A stretch of DNA of 64,000 bases from Pistricoccus aurantiacus (GTDB lineage: Bacteria > Pseudomonadota > Gammaproteobacteria > Pseudomonadales > Halomonadaceae): assembly GCF_007954585.1 (NCBI RefSeq), contig NZ_CP042382.1, forward strand, positions 62,001-126,000, in the 5' to 3' direction. A model generated the notes under the pieces. That model was given only the letters and a program-made list of their open reading frames with translations, was not told the origin of the DNA and ran no database searches. The translations under genes and the position numbers were made by a program. Shown in pieces: positions 25,795 to 35,549 of the stretch (positions are counted from its first letter, which is position 1; each line of letters begins with the position of its first letter).

Positions 25795-26937
25795 ATGTCG
25801 AACGCTGATCGTTCGCTCGTGCTGATCGGTGGCGGTCATAGTCATGTCGAGGTCATTCGACGACTGGGTCTTCATCCGCCGCCGCGCACGCAGCTGATAC
25901 TGATCAGCCGGGAGCGTTACACGCCTTACTCCGGCATGCTGCCGGGCTTTGTTGCCGGCCATTACCGCTTCTCGGACATGCATATCGACCTGGCGCGGCT
26001 TTGCGAGCGCGCCGGGGCGACCTTTATCCAAGACGCGGCAATCGGCCTGAACCGGACGGAGCGCCGGGTGCGTTGTCAGCGACATTCCCCAGTGGCTTAC
26101 GATTTTTTGTCTCTGGATATCGGCTCGACGCCGCAGGCCATTCCCGGCGATAGCGACAACGCGGTGGCGGTCAAGCCGATACCGCGCTTTCGCGAGCGCT
26201 GGCTTGCCCTGCTCGAGCGCATTCAGGATTTGCGGGAGCCAAGAGAGCCGCTGTCCATCGCCATCGTCGGCGGCGGCGCCGCGGGGGTCGAACTTATCCT
26301 GGCCATGCACTATCGTTTCAATCAGCTTGAGCGACCCGGCCTGCAGGCCCCACCCCGCTTTTCGCTGTTTACTCGTAGCACGGATATCCTGCCGACCCAT
26401 AACGCCTTGGTACGGCGCCAATTCCGCCGCCTGCTGGCCAAGCGAAACATCGAACTGCATACCGGTTGCGAGATTCGAAAGGTAGCTAATGGTTGGCTGG
26501 AAGACGGCAACGGCAGGCGCCACCCGGCGGACGAAACCCTCTGGGTCACCGGCGCCCAGGGCGCGCCCTGGCTGATGGAAACCGGCCTGGCCTTGGACAG
26601 TGCCGGTTTTATCCAGGTCGGCCCGACCCTGCAGAGCGTCAGCGACCCACGTATCCTCGCCGCGGGGGATATCGCCAGTCTGGTCGATCATCCGCGGGAG
26701 AAGGCTGGCGTCATCGCCGTGCACCAGGGGCCGCCGCTGGCCCGCAACCTGCTGGCGGCGCTCACCGGCAACGACCTCACCCCCTATCATCCCCAGCGTC
26801 ATTGGCTGTCACTGATCAGCACCGGCGATCGTTATGCGGTAGCTTCGAAAGGCCGATGGTACCTGGCAGGCCGCTGGGTGTGGCGCTGGAAAGATTATAT
26901 CGATCGACGCTTCATGGCGCGTTATCAAGACGGCTAA
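25795..26937 (+). CDS. SelD-associated NDH-2-like FAD oxidoreductase
   Basis: This 380-aa flavoprotein has the FAD-binding motif LVLIGGGHSHVEVIRRL at the N-terminus and the NAD-binding motif IAIVGGGAAGVELILAM near residue 160, plus LAAGDIASLVDHPREKAGV, as in type II NADH dehydrogenase relatives. The GGGHSHVEV start and YTPYSGMLPGFVAGHY are characteristic of the family often fused to, or located beside, selenide water dikinase (SelD). No selD or selenium gene lies in this window. Electron acceptor and physiological role are unknown. It follows the XRE gene by 42 bp. Confidence 0.8.
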   Translation: MSNADRSLVLIGGGHSHVEVIRRLGLHPPPRTQLILISRERYTPYSGMLPGFVAGHYRFSDMHIDLARLCERAGATFIQDAAIGLNRTERRVRCQRHSPVAYDFLSLDIGSTPQAIPGDSDNAVAVKPIPRFRERWLALLERIQDLREPREPLSIAIVGGGAAGVELILAMHYRFNQLERPGLQAPPRFSLFTRSTDILPTHNALVRRQFRRLLAKRNIELHTGCEIRKVANGWLEDGNGRRHPADETLWVTGAQGAPWLMETGLALDSAGFIQVGPTLQSVSDPRILAAGDIASLVDHPREKAGVIAVHQGPPLARNLLAALTGNDLTPYHPQRHWLSLISTGDRYAVASKGRWYLAGRWVWRWKDYIDRRFMARYQDG

Positions 26938-27216
26938 ATTAGTCAATGACAGCATCATTGATATTTAAAAATCGCGGACTCCTATCACGTTGATGTGAAA
27001 ACCTTGATGATACGGACCTATTTTTTCTGTTCAACCGGTTGGCGCAAAACGACGAGAAGTCCTATCATTTGAATAAACTTGCCTAGCAGATAGCAGCTAC
27101 TCCTGGACGACAAGTTGCTCGGTAAAAATTAAAGTTTGTAACCATGCTCATGGGATATCTGCATAAATCCCCCCGATAAGCCCAGCGTTTAATTTTATTG
27201 AAGAGAGTTTTTACCA

Positions 27217-28653
27217 ATGGAACCGTTATCACCGATAAAATCCGTCAGCGCATTTGAAATAATAAAAGTCGGGATTGGCCCCTCAAGCTCTCACACCATG
27301 GGGCCCTGGTGCGCCGCCGAGCGCTTTATCAAATTTATAAAATCCAGGACTGACATACAGAAAGTCGATGAAATCACTACCTATCTGTTTGGCTCACTGG
27401 CAAAGACCGGCGTAGGCCATGGAACTGATATCGCGGTAATCATGGGGCTATCGGGGGAAGATTATACTCAAATCGATACCGATACGATTCCTCAAAGGAT
27501 CGAAACCATAAAGCGCTCAAACACGCTGAAGTTGAATAGAGAAAAAGATATTCCGTTTGAATACCATAAACATATTGTATTCGATTTCGATCATTCCCTG
27601 GACTTCCATCCCAACGGCATGCGGTTCTCGGCGAAATTATCCAATGGCGAATCACTGGAAGCAGAGTATTTCTCTATCGGGGGAGGATTCGTGGTATGCG
27701 AGAATGATGAAGAAATCAACAACAATGCGATAAAAACGCCCTATCCCTGCCATTCCGCGGCAAAAATACTTGAAAACTGCAGCAAGTTGAACATGAGGGT
27801 TTCCGAGCTGGTATTCCTGAATGAACAGGCATGGAGGAAACCGGAAGATATCAGGGCGCAGGCACTTTATATCTGGGACGAAATAAAGAGCTGTATCTTC
27901 AGAGGAGTCAACAAGACGGGAACGCTTCCCGGCGGAATAGGCGTCAGGCGACGAGCGGCGGAATTGAGCCAACGACTGCTTGCAGGAAAAACATTCACTC
28001 AAACGGAAGATTGGATGAGCGCCATCAAGGAAGGACCAAGGGATTTCAACACCGTCAATAAATGGGTAAGCGCTTTTGCGCTGGCGGTGAATGAAGAAAA
28101 TGCCTCATTCGGAAGAATCATCACCGCTCCGACCAATGGAGCCTCAGGCGTGATCCCGGCGGTAATGATGTACGCCTACTGCTTCACGCCGGATTTTGAT
28201 GAAGACAAGGTCGTGGACTTTATCCTGACCGCAGGGGAGATAGGCACGCTCTACAAGAAGGGCGCGACCATATCCGCCGCCATGGGGGGATGCCAGGCGG
28301 AGATCGGTGTTTCCAGCTCAATGGCGGCGGGAGCGCTGGCAGAAATTCTGGGCGGCACGAAGGAACAGGTCACGCAGGCAGCGGAAATAGCGATGGAGCA
28401 TCATCTGGGGATGACCTGTGATCCTATTCGCGGCCTGGTGCAAATCCCATGCATCGAGCGTAATACCATGGGTGCCATAAAGGCCATTACCGCAGCCAAT
28501 ATTGCACTGGAGGAAGATTCAAGCGGCGCACGCATTTCGTTGGATGATGTCATCAAGAGCATGTGGGAAACCGCGCAAGACATGAATAGCAAGTACAAGG
28601 AGACCTCTGAAGCAGGCCTGGCAAATATTCCCATCAATGTCGCCGAGTGTTGA
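27217..28653 (+). CDS. sdaA: L-serine ammonia-lyase, iron-sulfur type
   Basis: This enzyme deaminates L-serine to pyruvate and ammonia using a [4Fe-4S] cluster as Lewis acid. The 478-aa single-chain form carries the beta domain first (SVSAFEIIKVGIGPSSSHTM) and the alpha domain after; likely cluster ligands are C359 (GGCQAEIG), C401 (MTCDP) and C412 (QIPCIERN). Other conserved stretches are TAPTNGASGVIPAVMMYA and NTMGAIKAITAA. Its codon use (ATA, AAA, AAT rich) is clearly more AT-rich than purEK or crt genes, suggesting horizontal acquisition. The 279 bp upstream (26938-27216) are AT-rich and show no gene. Confidence 0.95.
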   Translation: MEPLSPIKSVSAFEIIKVGIGPSSSHTMGPWCAAERFIKFIKSRTDIQKVDEITTYLFGSLAKTGVGHGTDIAVIMGLSGEDYTQIDTDTIPQRIETIKRSNTLKLNREKDIPFEYHKHIVFDFDHSLDFHPNGMRFSAKLSNGESLEAEYFSIGGGFVVCENDEEINNNAIKTPYPCHSAAKILENCSKLNMRVSELVFLNEQAWRKPEDIRAQALYIWDEIKSCIFRGVNKTGTLPGGIGVRRRAAELSQRLLAGKTFTQTEDWMSAIKEGPRDFNTVNKWVSAFALAVNEENASFGRIITAPTNGASGVIPAVMMYAYCFTPDFDEDKVVDFILTAGEIGTLYKKGATISAAMGGCQAEIGVSSSMAAGALAEILGGTKEQVTQAAEIAMEHHLGMTCDPIRGLVQIPCIERNTMGAIKAITAANIALEEDSSGARISLDDVIKSMWETAQDMNSKYKETSEAGLANIPINVAEC

Positions 28654-28860
28654 ACGCCGTACGGCTTGCGCTGCCGGCGGATTGCCAGGCGATGGCCCCG
28701 AAAGGCCGGCGGTGTCTGGCGAGCCGTTGGCTATAGCGTTGGAAGGATCATTTCGAACGACCCTCTAATAGCTCAATATCGGGGCTGATTATCGTTTACG
28801 CGTACCGGGTTATTTAAGTTAGCCCAAAACCTATTACTTTCCTCACTTTATTCGCCCTTC

Positions 28861-28874
28861 TTGATCCGGATCAA
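28861..28874. promoter_or_regulatory. FNR/Anr-type binding site upstream of ttrBCA
   Basis: TTGATCCGGATCAA is a perfect match to the FNR consensus TTGAT-N4-ATCAA. It lies 117 bp before the ttrB start, in the only intergenic space (28654-28991) before the operon, which is otherwise without a gene. It predicts oxygen-controlled induction of tetrathionate reductase. Typical ttrRS two-component genes are not present nearby. Confidence 0.85.
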
Positions 28875-28991
28875 GACCTGTTGCGCGGCATGGGATTAGA
28901 TTGGTAGCCACTACTAATAGCTATCAACTATTAATAAAACCGCGCTATCGGTGCAGCCCGCGAACCGCGGCATCCGACTCACGGAGGCCTT

Positions 28992-29774
28992 ATGGACCCC
29001 ATTCGACGTTCTCTTCTCGGCCAGCTGGCAAAGCTTACCGCCGGGGCGGCCTTGGTGCCGCTTTCCAGCGTGGCCAGCGCCGGCATCAACGATCAGCCGC
29101 CACGACGCGGCGGCGATCCGACGAAGCGCTACGGAATGCTGATCGACCTGCGCCGCTGCATCGGCTGCCAGGCCTGCACCGTCTCCTGCCATATCGAAAA
29201 CGCCGCGCCTTTAGGCAACTTTCGCACCATCGTTTCCCAGTTCGAGGTGGAGCACGAGGAAACCGGCGAGCTGGCCACCTTCATGCTGCCAAGACTCTGC
29301 AACCATTGCGAGAACCCGCCCTGCGTGCCGGTCTGCCCGGTGCAGGCGACCTTTCAGCGGGAAGACGGCATCGTGGTGGTGGACAGCGACCGTTGCGTCG
29401 GCTGCGCCTACTGTGTCAACGCCTGTCCCTACGATGCCCGTTTCATCAATTCGCGCACCCAGACCGCGGACAAGTGCACCTTCTGCGCTCATCGCCTGGA
29501 GGCCAATCTGCTGCCGGCCTGCGTGGAATCCTGCGTCGGCGGGGCACGGATCATCGGCGACATGCGCGATCCGGACAGCGAGATCAGCCGACTGATCAAG
29601 GAACACAGGGATGAACTAATGGTGCTCAAGCCGGAGAAGAACACCCTGCCCCAGGTGTTCTATCTCGGCATGGACGAGCGCTTCACCACTCGCCCGGACG
29701 ATGCCAAGGCGGGTATCTGGGATGTACGTAACGAGCAAGGCAAGGAGATCGGTTATGAATTTGCAAGCCATTGA
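28992..29774 (+). CDS. ttrB: Tetrathionate reductase iron-sulfur subunit
   Basis: TtrB carries electrons from the membrane subunit to the catalytic subunit. The 260-aa protein begins with a twin-arginine-like leader (PIRRSLLGQLAKLTAGAALV) and has four [4Fe-4S] binding motifs: CIGCQACTVSC, CNHCENPPCVPVC, CVGCAYCVNAC and the CTFC...CVESC set. Long stretches (RYGMLIDLRRCIGCQACTVS, QATFQREDGIVVVDSDRCVG) closely resemble Salmonella TtrB. It is the first gene of ttrBCA and its end overlaps ttrC by 20 bp. Confidence 0.93.
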   Translation: MDPIRRSLLGQLAKLTAGAALVPLSSVASAGINDQPPRRGGDPTKRYGMLIDLRRCIGCQACTVSCHIENAAPLGNFRTIVSQFEVEHEETGELATFMLPRLCNHCENPPCVPVCPVQATFQREDGIVVVDSDRCVGCAYCVNACPYDARFINSRTQTADKCTFCAHRLEANLLPACVESCVGGARIIGDMRDPDSEISRLIKEHRDELMVLKPEKNTLPQVFYLGMDERFTTRPDDAKAGIWDVRNEQGKEIGYEFASH

Positions 29775-30921
29775 GGTCCTGGTCCCACGTTACGGCATCG
29801 CCTGGTACCCCTGGGCGGTGCAGTACTTCTTCCTGATCGCGCTTTCCTACGCCAGCCTGTGGCTGACGGTGCCGGGATTGATCTTCAACAAGCCGCGCTG
29901 GTTGCCCACCGCCCGAATCGCCATGCTGGTCTGCGTCAGCACCACCCTGGTGGGGCCGGTGGCGCTGCTCGCCGACCTGCATCAGCCGCTGCGTTTCTGG
30001 CATTTCTATGGCTATCCGGCGCCCTGGTCCTGGATGTCCCTGGGCAGCTTTATCCTGCCCCTCTACTTGGGAGCGGTGATCGTCTTCGCCTGGATGGGCT
30101 GGCGCCCGGCCCTGAAGGAACGCAGCCGCGAGAACGACGGCTGGTTCACCAAGGTCGCCGGCTGGCTCTCCTGGGGCGACTGGCAGATCCCCCGCCCGCT
30201 GGTGGTGCTGGTAGGTCTCGGCGCCCTGGCGCTGTCCTTGGGCATCGTCGTCTATACCGGAGCCGAGATAGCCATCGTTCGCGCCCGGCCCCTGTGGCAT
30301 ACCTACTGGCTGCCGTTCGCCTTTGCCGCCACCGGCATGATCGGCGCCTGCGGCCTGGTGATGCTGCTCAATCGCATCAGCCAGGCGCGTAACGCGGAGG
30401 TCAACCGCCAGATGCTTGGCGTGCTGATCGGCGCCTGTGTCCTCATGGGCTTCGTCGCCTTCACTTGGTTCCTGGACGGAGTCAACGCGGTGGACAGCTC
30501 CGTGGCCGCTGCGCTGGACTCCGTCAAGCATAGCCCCCAGTGGCGCGCCACCGCCCTCTGGGCCGGCGTCTCCGGCATCCTGCTGTTCGGCCTGGCCATT
30601 CTGCTGCGCCTGCGCCGCAATCTGTGGCCCTGGGGCTGGCTACTGGGTCTGCTGGCGATACACGTGGCCTGGATGTTCCGCTGGGTAGTGCTGATGAACG
30701 TCCAGACCGTGGCTCGCAACAGCGCCGGCGCCCATGAGTACCACGTCGCCTTCGGCTCCTACGGCTTCCTCGGCATCCTCGGCACCTTCGGCCTGTGGCT
30801 CGCCGCCATCCTGATCATCGACCTGTTCATTCCCTGGCGCGGCAACGAAGCCAAGGCGGTGAACGACCGGTCAACATCCTCTTCTTCTGACGTATCTCAA
30901 GGAGCACCTAGCCATGGATAA
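29755..30921 (+). CDS. ttrC: Tetrathionate reductase membrane subunit (NrfD/PsrC family)
   Basis: TtrC is the quinol-oxidising membrane anchor. The 388-aa protein has nine to ten membrane helices and the NrfD-type features LADLHQPLRFWHFYGYPAPW and SFILPLYLGAVIVF. The ATG at 29755 with AGGAG is chosen; the frame extends upstream inside ttrB without meaning. It is longer than Salmonella TtrC (about 340 aa), with a Ser-rich C-terminal tail. It overlaps ttrA by 8 bp, indicating coupled translation. Confidence 0.9.
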   Translation: MNLQAIEVLVPRYGIAWYPWAVQYFFLIALSYASLWLTVPGLIFNKPRWLPTARIAMLVCVSTTLVGPVALLADLHQPLRFWHFYGYPAPWSWMSLGSFILPLYLGAVIVFAWMGWRPALKERSRENDGWFTKVAGWLSWGDWQIPRPLVVLVGLGALALSLGIVVYTGAEIAIVRARPLWHTYWLPFAFAATGMIGACGLVMLLNRISQARNAEVNRQMLGVLIGACVLMGFVAFTWFLDGVNAVDSSVAAALDSVKHSPQWRATALWAGVSGILLFGLAILLRLRRNLWPWGWLLGLLAIHVAWMFRWVVLMNVQTVARNSAGAHEYHVAFGSYGFLGILGTFGLWLAAILIIDLFIPWRGNEAKAVNDRSTSSSSDVSQGAPSHG

Positions 30922-33900
30922 GTCACGTCGTCGTCTCCTCAAGGGCGCCGTCGCCGCCGGCGGCGCCGCGACCTTCGCCGCCGGCTACTCCGGTCCCTTG
31001 ATCAAGATGGGCAAGGGCGTCACCGGCAGCGCCGGGGAAACGCCCAGGCATAATATCTACGGCGACGCCCTGGCCCCGGAATACAGCGTGGACGCCAAGA
31101 GCGGCGAGCTGACCCTGAATCCGGATCAGCGCACCGCCTTCACCATCTGCTACGGCTGCACCACCCAATGCGGCGTGCGGGTCCGGGTGGACAACAATAC
31201 CGACGAGGTACTGCGGGTCATCGGCAACCCCTATCACCCGCTCTCTTCCGAGCCTCATCTGCCCATGAAGACCCCGGTGGCGGAAGCGCTCAAGCAAGTC
31301 AGCGGCTATCAGGAGCAGGGCCTGGCCGGGCGTTCCACCGCCTGCGCCCGGGGCAATGCGATGATGGCGCAGATCACCAGCCCTTTTCGCATCACCGACT
31401 GCCTGAAGCGGGTCGGCGAGCGTGGCAGCCACCGCTGGGAAAAGATTTCCTTCGAAAAATTGATCGAGGAAGTCTGTGAAGGCGGCGACCTGTTCGGCGA
31501 GGGTCAGGTAGACGGCCTGCGCGCCATCCACAATCACGACGAATTGATCGATCCGGACAACCCGGAGTACGGGCCCAAGGCCAATCAGCTGCTGATGATG
31601 GAGGCCACGGATTACGGTCGGTCAGCGCTTTTGAAACGCTTCGGCTTCAACGCCTTCGGCACCCGCAACTACGGCCACCACGGCTCCTACTGCGGCCTGG
31701 CATTCCGCATGGGCTCCGGCTCCCTGATGAACGATCTCGACAAGAACGCCCACGTCAAGCCGGACTACGTCAATGCCAAGTTCGCCCTGTTCATCGGCAC
31801 CGCCCCGAGCCAGGCGGGCAATCCCTTCAAGCGTCAGGGCCGACTACTGGCGGAGGCACGCTCTTTGGGCAAGCTGGACTATATCGTCGTCGATCCGGCC
31901 CTCAACGCCACCGCCTCTCATGCTTCTCTGGATCGCAGCCGCTGGATCCCCATTCTCCCGGGCACCGATAGCGCCTTCGCCATGGCCCTGATCCAGTGGC
32001 TGCTGGAAAACGAGGCCTACGCCGCGGATTACCTGGCCATCCCGGATCAGAAGGCCGCGGAGGCCGCCGGTGAACTGGGTCATACCAACGCCACCCACCT
32101 GGTGATCGAGACCGAGGAGCATCCGCGCCGAGGCCATTTCCTGCGCCGTTCGGATCTCGGTGAGGTGGAAGCGGACAGCGAAGAAGACGAGCTGCTGGTC
32201 GTCGACTCTCAAGGCCAGCTGGCTCGGGCCTCCCACACGGACAAGGCCAGCCTGTTCGTCGACAGGACGGTTCAGACGCCCCAGGGTGAAGTACAGGTCA
32301 AGAGCAGCCTGACCAAGCTCAAGGACGCCGCCGGCGAGCACTCCTTGCAGGAATACGCGGAGCACTGCGGCATTCCCCCAAGTCAGATCAAGCATATCGC
32401 CGAACGCTTCGCTGCCTACGGACGCGACGCGGTGGCGGACTGTCACGGCGGCATGATGTCTTCCAACGGCTTCTACGCCGCCTACGGTATTCAGATGCTC
32501 AACCTGCTCGCGGGCAACATGAACCGCCAGGGCGGCTCCGCCCACGGGGGTGGCAAGTTCAACGGCATGTCCGACGGCCCGCGCTATGATCTGGAAAGCT
32601 TCCCGAATATGCGCAAGCCCCAGGGCGTTTTCGTTTCACGTTCGCGCTTCGCCTACGAGGACACCTCGGAATACAAGCGCAAGGTAGCCGCCGGCGAGAA
32701 CCCCTATCCGGCCAAGGCACCCTGGCGTTCGCTGGCGCCGCCGATCCTTACCGAACAGCTGGCTTCGGCGCTGGACGGCTACCCTTACCCGATCAAGGCG
32801 GTGATCGGCTGCATGGCCAACCCCTTCTACGGCCAGGCGGGCATCGAGCCGCTGATCATCGACAAGTTCAAGGATCCCAAGCATCTGGGGCTCTATGTGG
32901 CGGTGGACGGCTTCATCAACGAGACCAACCGCTACGCGGACTACATCGTGCCGGACTCGGTGATGTACGAAGTCTGGGGGTTTACCGGCGCCTGGAGCGG
33001 CGTGCTCAGCAAGATGACCACCGCCTGCTGGCCGATCGTCGAACCGCGCCAGCAGAAGACCGAGGACGGCGAGCCGGTGAGCATGGACAGCTTCTTCATC
33101 GCCGTTGCCAAGCGCCTTGGCCTGCCGGGGTTTGGCGACAACGCCATTCCCGGCGCGGACGGCAAGGTTTACCCGCTCGACCGAGCGGAGGACTACTACC
33201 TACGCGCCGCCGCCAATATCGCCTTCATGAACGAGCCGCTGCCCGCGGCCAGCGAAAGCGACATTCTGCACGGCGGCGTTCAGCCGCTGCTGTCGAAACT
33301 CGAGCGCACGCTTCCCGCAGCCGAGCGCGGCCCGGTGGCTTATCTGTACTCTCGAGGCGGCCGCTTCCAGGATCACGACGAGGTGTATGTCAAAAACGAC
33401 AAGCTCGGCAATGCCTGGACCAAGCCGCTTTGCGTCTACAACGAACAGGTCGGCACCGCCATCGACAGCCAGAACGGCAGGCCGTACATCGGCACGCCCT
33501 GTCTGCGCCTGCCGCAGCTCAGCGACGGTCGCGGGCTGCGGGAGGTATTCAGCGAAAGCGACTGGCCGCTGCTGGCGTTCTCCTACAAGTCCAACATCAT
33601 GAACTCCTACGCCATCGGCCTGGAACGGCTGCGCATGATCAAGCCCTACAACCCGGTTTTGATGCATACGGAAGACGCCAAGGCGAGGGGTATTTCCCAT
33701 GGCGACACGGTGCGTATTTCCAGCCCCGGCGGTGAAGTGATCGGCCTGGCACTGGTCAGCGAGGGGGTGATGAAAGGCGCGCTGGGCATCGAGCACAGCT
33801 ACGGCCACACCGAACTCGGCGGCAGCGAGCACGTCATCGACGGCGAGGCCATGGAGTCCCTGGAATGGGTTCGCGCCGGGGTCAATATCAACGACCTCGG

Positions 33901-34006
33901 CTTCGCCGACCCCACCCGCAAGGTGATGGGCACCTGGCTTGAAGGCGTCAGCGGCGCCAGTATCCGACAGGGGCTGCCGATTCAGGTCGAACGTATGGAG
34001 GCTTGA
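30914..34006 (+). CDS. ttrA: Tetrathionate reductase catalytic molybdopterin subunit
   Basis: TtrA reduces tetrathionate to thiosulfate in the periplasm. The 1030-aa protein starts with a Tat signal (SRRRLLKGAVAAGGAATFAA), then a [4Fe-4S] site C79-x2-C82-x3-C86 with a fourth ligand C144 (STACARG), and the likely Mo ligand C260 in HHGSYCGLAF. Conserved TtrA stretches include EEVCEGGDLFGEGQVDGLRA, GGGKFNGMSDGPRY and the C-terminal NLDDLGFADPT-like NDLGFADPTRKVMGTWLEG. It ends the ttrBCA operon before a strong terminator. A decayed fragment of a second ttrA lies at 38748-38878. Confidence 0.93.
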   Translation: MDKSRRRLLKGAVAAGGAATFAAGYSGPLIKMGKGVTGSAGETPRHNIYGDALAPEYSVDAKSGELTLNPDQRTAFTICYGCTTQCGVRVRVDNNTDEVLRVIGNPYHPLSSEPHLPMKTPVAEALKQVSGYQEQGLAGRSTACARGNAMMAQITSPFRITDCLKRVGERGSHRWEKISFEKLIEEVCEGGDLFGEGQVDGLRAIHNHDELIDPDNPEYGPKANQLLMMEATDYGRSALLKRFGFNAFGTRNYGHHGSYCGLAFRMGSGSLMNDLDKNAHVKPDYVNAKFALFIGTAPSQAGNPFKRQGRLLAEARSLGKLDYIVVDPALNATASHASLDRSRWIPILPGTDSAFAMALIQWLLENEAYAADYLAIPDQKAAEAAGELGHTNATHLVIETEEHPRRGHFLRRSDLGEVEADSEEDELLVVDSQGQLARASHTDKASLFVDRTVQTPQGEVQVKSSLTKLKDAAGEHSLQEYAEHCGIPPSQIKHIAERFAAYGRDAVADCHGGMMSSNGFYAAYGIQMLNLLAGNMNRQGGSAHGGGKFNGMSDGPRYDLESFPNMRKPQGVFVSRSRFAYEDTSEYKRKVAAGENPYPAKAPWRSLAPPILTEQLASALDGYPYPIKAVIGCMANPFYGQAGIEPLIIDKFKDPKHLGLYVAVDGFINETNRYADYIVPDSVMYEVWGFTGAWSGVLSKMTTACWPIVEPRQQKTEDGEPVSMDSFFIAVAKRLGLPGFGDNAIPGADGKVYPLDRAEDYYLRAAANIAFMNEPLPAASESDILHGGVQPLLSKLERTLPAAERGPVAYLYSRGGRFQDHDEVYVKNDKLGNAWTKPLCVYNEQVGTAIDSQNGRPYIGTPCLRLPQLSDGRGLREVFSESDWPLLAFSYKSNIMNSYAIGLERLRMIKPYNPVLMHTEDAKARGISHGDTVRISSPGGEVIGLALVSEGVMKGALGIEHSYGHTELGGSEHVIDGEAMESLEWVRAGVNINDLGFADPTRKVMGTWLEGVSGASIRQGLPIQVERMEA

Positions 34007-34042
34007 AGGCGCTTTTCACGAGAGCTTTTAACTAAAACCGGG

Positions 34043-34068
34043 AAGCGGTCCGAAAGGGCCGCTTTTTT
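34043..34068 (+). terminator. Intrinsic terminator of ttrBCA
   Basis: Arms AAGCGGTCC (34043-34051) and GGGCCGCTT (34056-34064) close on a GAAA tetraloop and run into a T tract (to 34068). Confidence 0.9.
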
Positions 34069-34095
34069 AGTTTATGTCTTTTGTGATGATGCTAG

Positions 34096-35543
34096 TACTA
34101 CAGTTGCAGATAATCGCTGAGCGGCATGGATACCACAGCCCCTATTGCCCGCAGTCGTCTCACCCAGTGATGATACTGGGCGATGCGCTGATGCCACCGA
34201 CGCCAGAGGGACCAGCGCAAGGCACTCTCAATTCCTCGTCGTCGCCAGGCAACGGCAGTGAGACACAGCCATCGCCGCATTTCGGCCAGAGAGAGGACCA
34301 CGGGCCTTGCCCACCCAGGCTCAGCAACAGGCTTTTTTTCAACTGGCGACGGCGCAGCGTGACCAGCAAGGCATAGGCGGCCATCACCCGCGTGATATGA
34401 CGATGCCAGCCTGTCCACGTCCGTACTTCATACTGATCCAGGCCCAGTTGGGACTTGCTCTCCTGGAAACAGCGCTCGATATTCCACCGCGCCCCGGCGG
34501 CCAACGTCAGATCCGCCAGTGACGTGCCCTCGGGGGCGAAAGTGAGGTATGCCGTCATCGCCCGCTTATCCTCCAGAGAGCGCCGTACCAACACCCCACG
34601 CTACCACCCTTGGAATGGCCCCGGATTGATGGCCAGAAACGCCCAGTCAGACAGCCGCGGTCCCTGGCTCCCGGCGCCCGCGCTAAGCCGGGTCCAGTCG
34701 AACTCGGCATTCTCCTGCAATACCGTCAGCAGATCACCGACCTTGCGTTGCTCCAGTCCCCGCCACACATGGGTCTTGCGGCTGACCGCCATCACGTAGC
34801 CCTGGTCGCGTTCCTCCAGGGCCCAGCGTAGCTGAAAGGACTCGCCATAAACGGCATCGCCTGTCACCCAGCGGGCCGTAACCCCGCTGTCCAGCGCATG
34901 GACCAGCATGTCCCGGGCCAGTGCCGTCTTGGGCTTGTGACCCACCGTCTCGGGAATGCCCGCCTGGCGGCAGCGTTTGCGATCCTCTGCCCAATCCCGA
35001 GGAAGGAACAGAGTGCGATCGATCAGGCCCTGACCCCAGCAGCTGGCATAACCGAGAAACACGCCGATCTGACAGTTTTCGATCCGGCCGGCGGTCCCGC
35101 TGTACTGGCGCTTGACGCCTGCCGAATGCCGGCCCTTCTTGAGGAATCCCGTCTCATCGACCACCAGCACCCCATCATCATCGCGCAAGGCCTGGTAGAC
35201 GCGTTGTTGTACGGCATCGCGGGCCCCGTCTTCGTCCCAGCGAGCGCGGTTGATCAGATGCTGGAAGCCGTAGGGGCGTGTGTCGCCCTGGTGCTCGGCC
35301 AGTTGCCAGCTGTTGCGTCGTTCGATGTCTCCCAGCAAGCCGCGCAGATACGCACCCAGGCGTTCTCTTGCCTCGGCACGCTTGACATAACCGCCCAGTT
35401 CCGCCACCCAGGAAGACAGTTCCGATTCCCAGACATGGGCTTGCTCACGCAGACCCTCAGGGGTCAGGAGGTCATTCAGCATGGCATACCTCACTCACGA
35501 TTAGGTGACCAACAAAGTATAGCGTTTATCTACAACCGTAGTA
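34096..35543 (-). mobile_element. Dead IS701-family insertion sequence
   Basis: About 1.45 kb. The terminal inverted repeats read TACTACAGTTGCAGATAATC (left end inward) and TACTACGGTTGTAGATAAAC (right end inward). CTAG lies on both sides (34092-34095 and 35544-35547), fitting the YTAR target duplication of IS701 elements, although a palindromic CTAG could be part of the ends. Its single transposase gene is inactivated. Right after it begins a 5'-truncated IS10-like element. Confidence 0.8.
34098..35494 (-). pseudogene. IS701-family transposase, inactivated
   Basis: The minus-strand frame from 35494 (MRYAMLNDLLTPEGLREQAH) has the catalytic regions VLVVDETGFLKKG and TGDAVYGESF. An in-frame TAG at 34601-34603 interrupts it after GPFQGW, where the family appears to have a second Trp; the same frame continues with RGVLVRRSLEDKRAMTAYLT and the third catalytic region ARWNIERCFQESKSQLGLDQ. 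A frameshift near 34300 then moves the C-terminus (LSLAEMRRWLCLTAVAWRRR) to another frame. At least two independent lesions make it non-functional. Confidence 0.85.
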
Positions 35544-35549
35544 CTAGAG

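Noticed and set aside
34068-34091. Possible left end of the IS10-like element before the IS701 copy
   Set aside because: The 23 bp between the ttr terminator and the IS701 end do not resemble the start of an IS10-like element.
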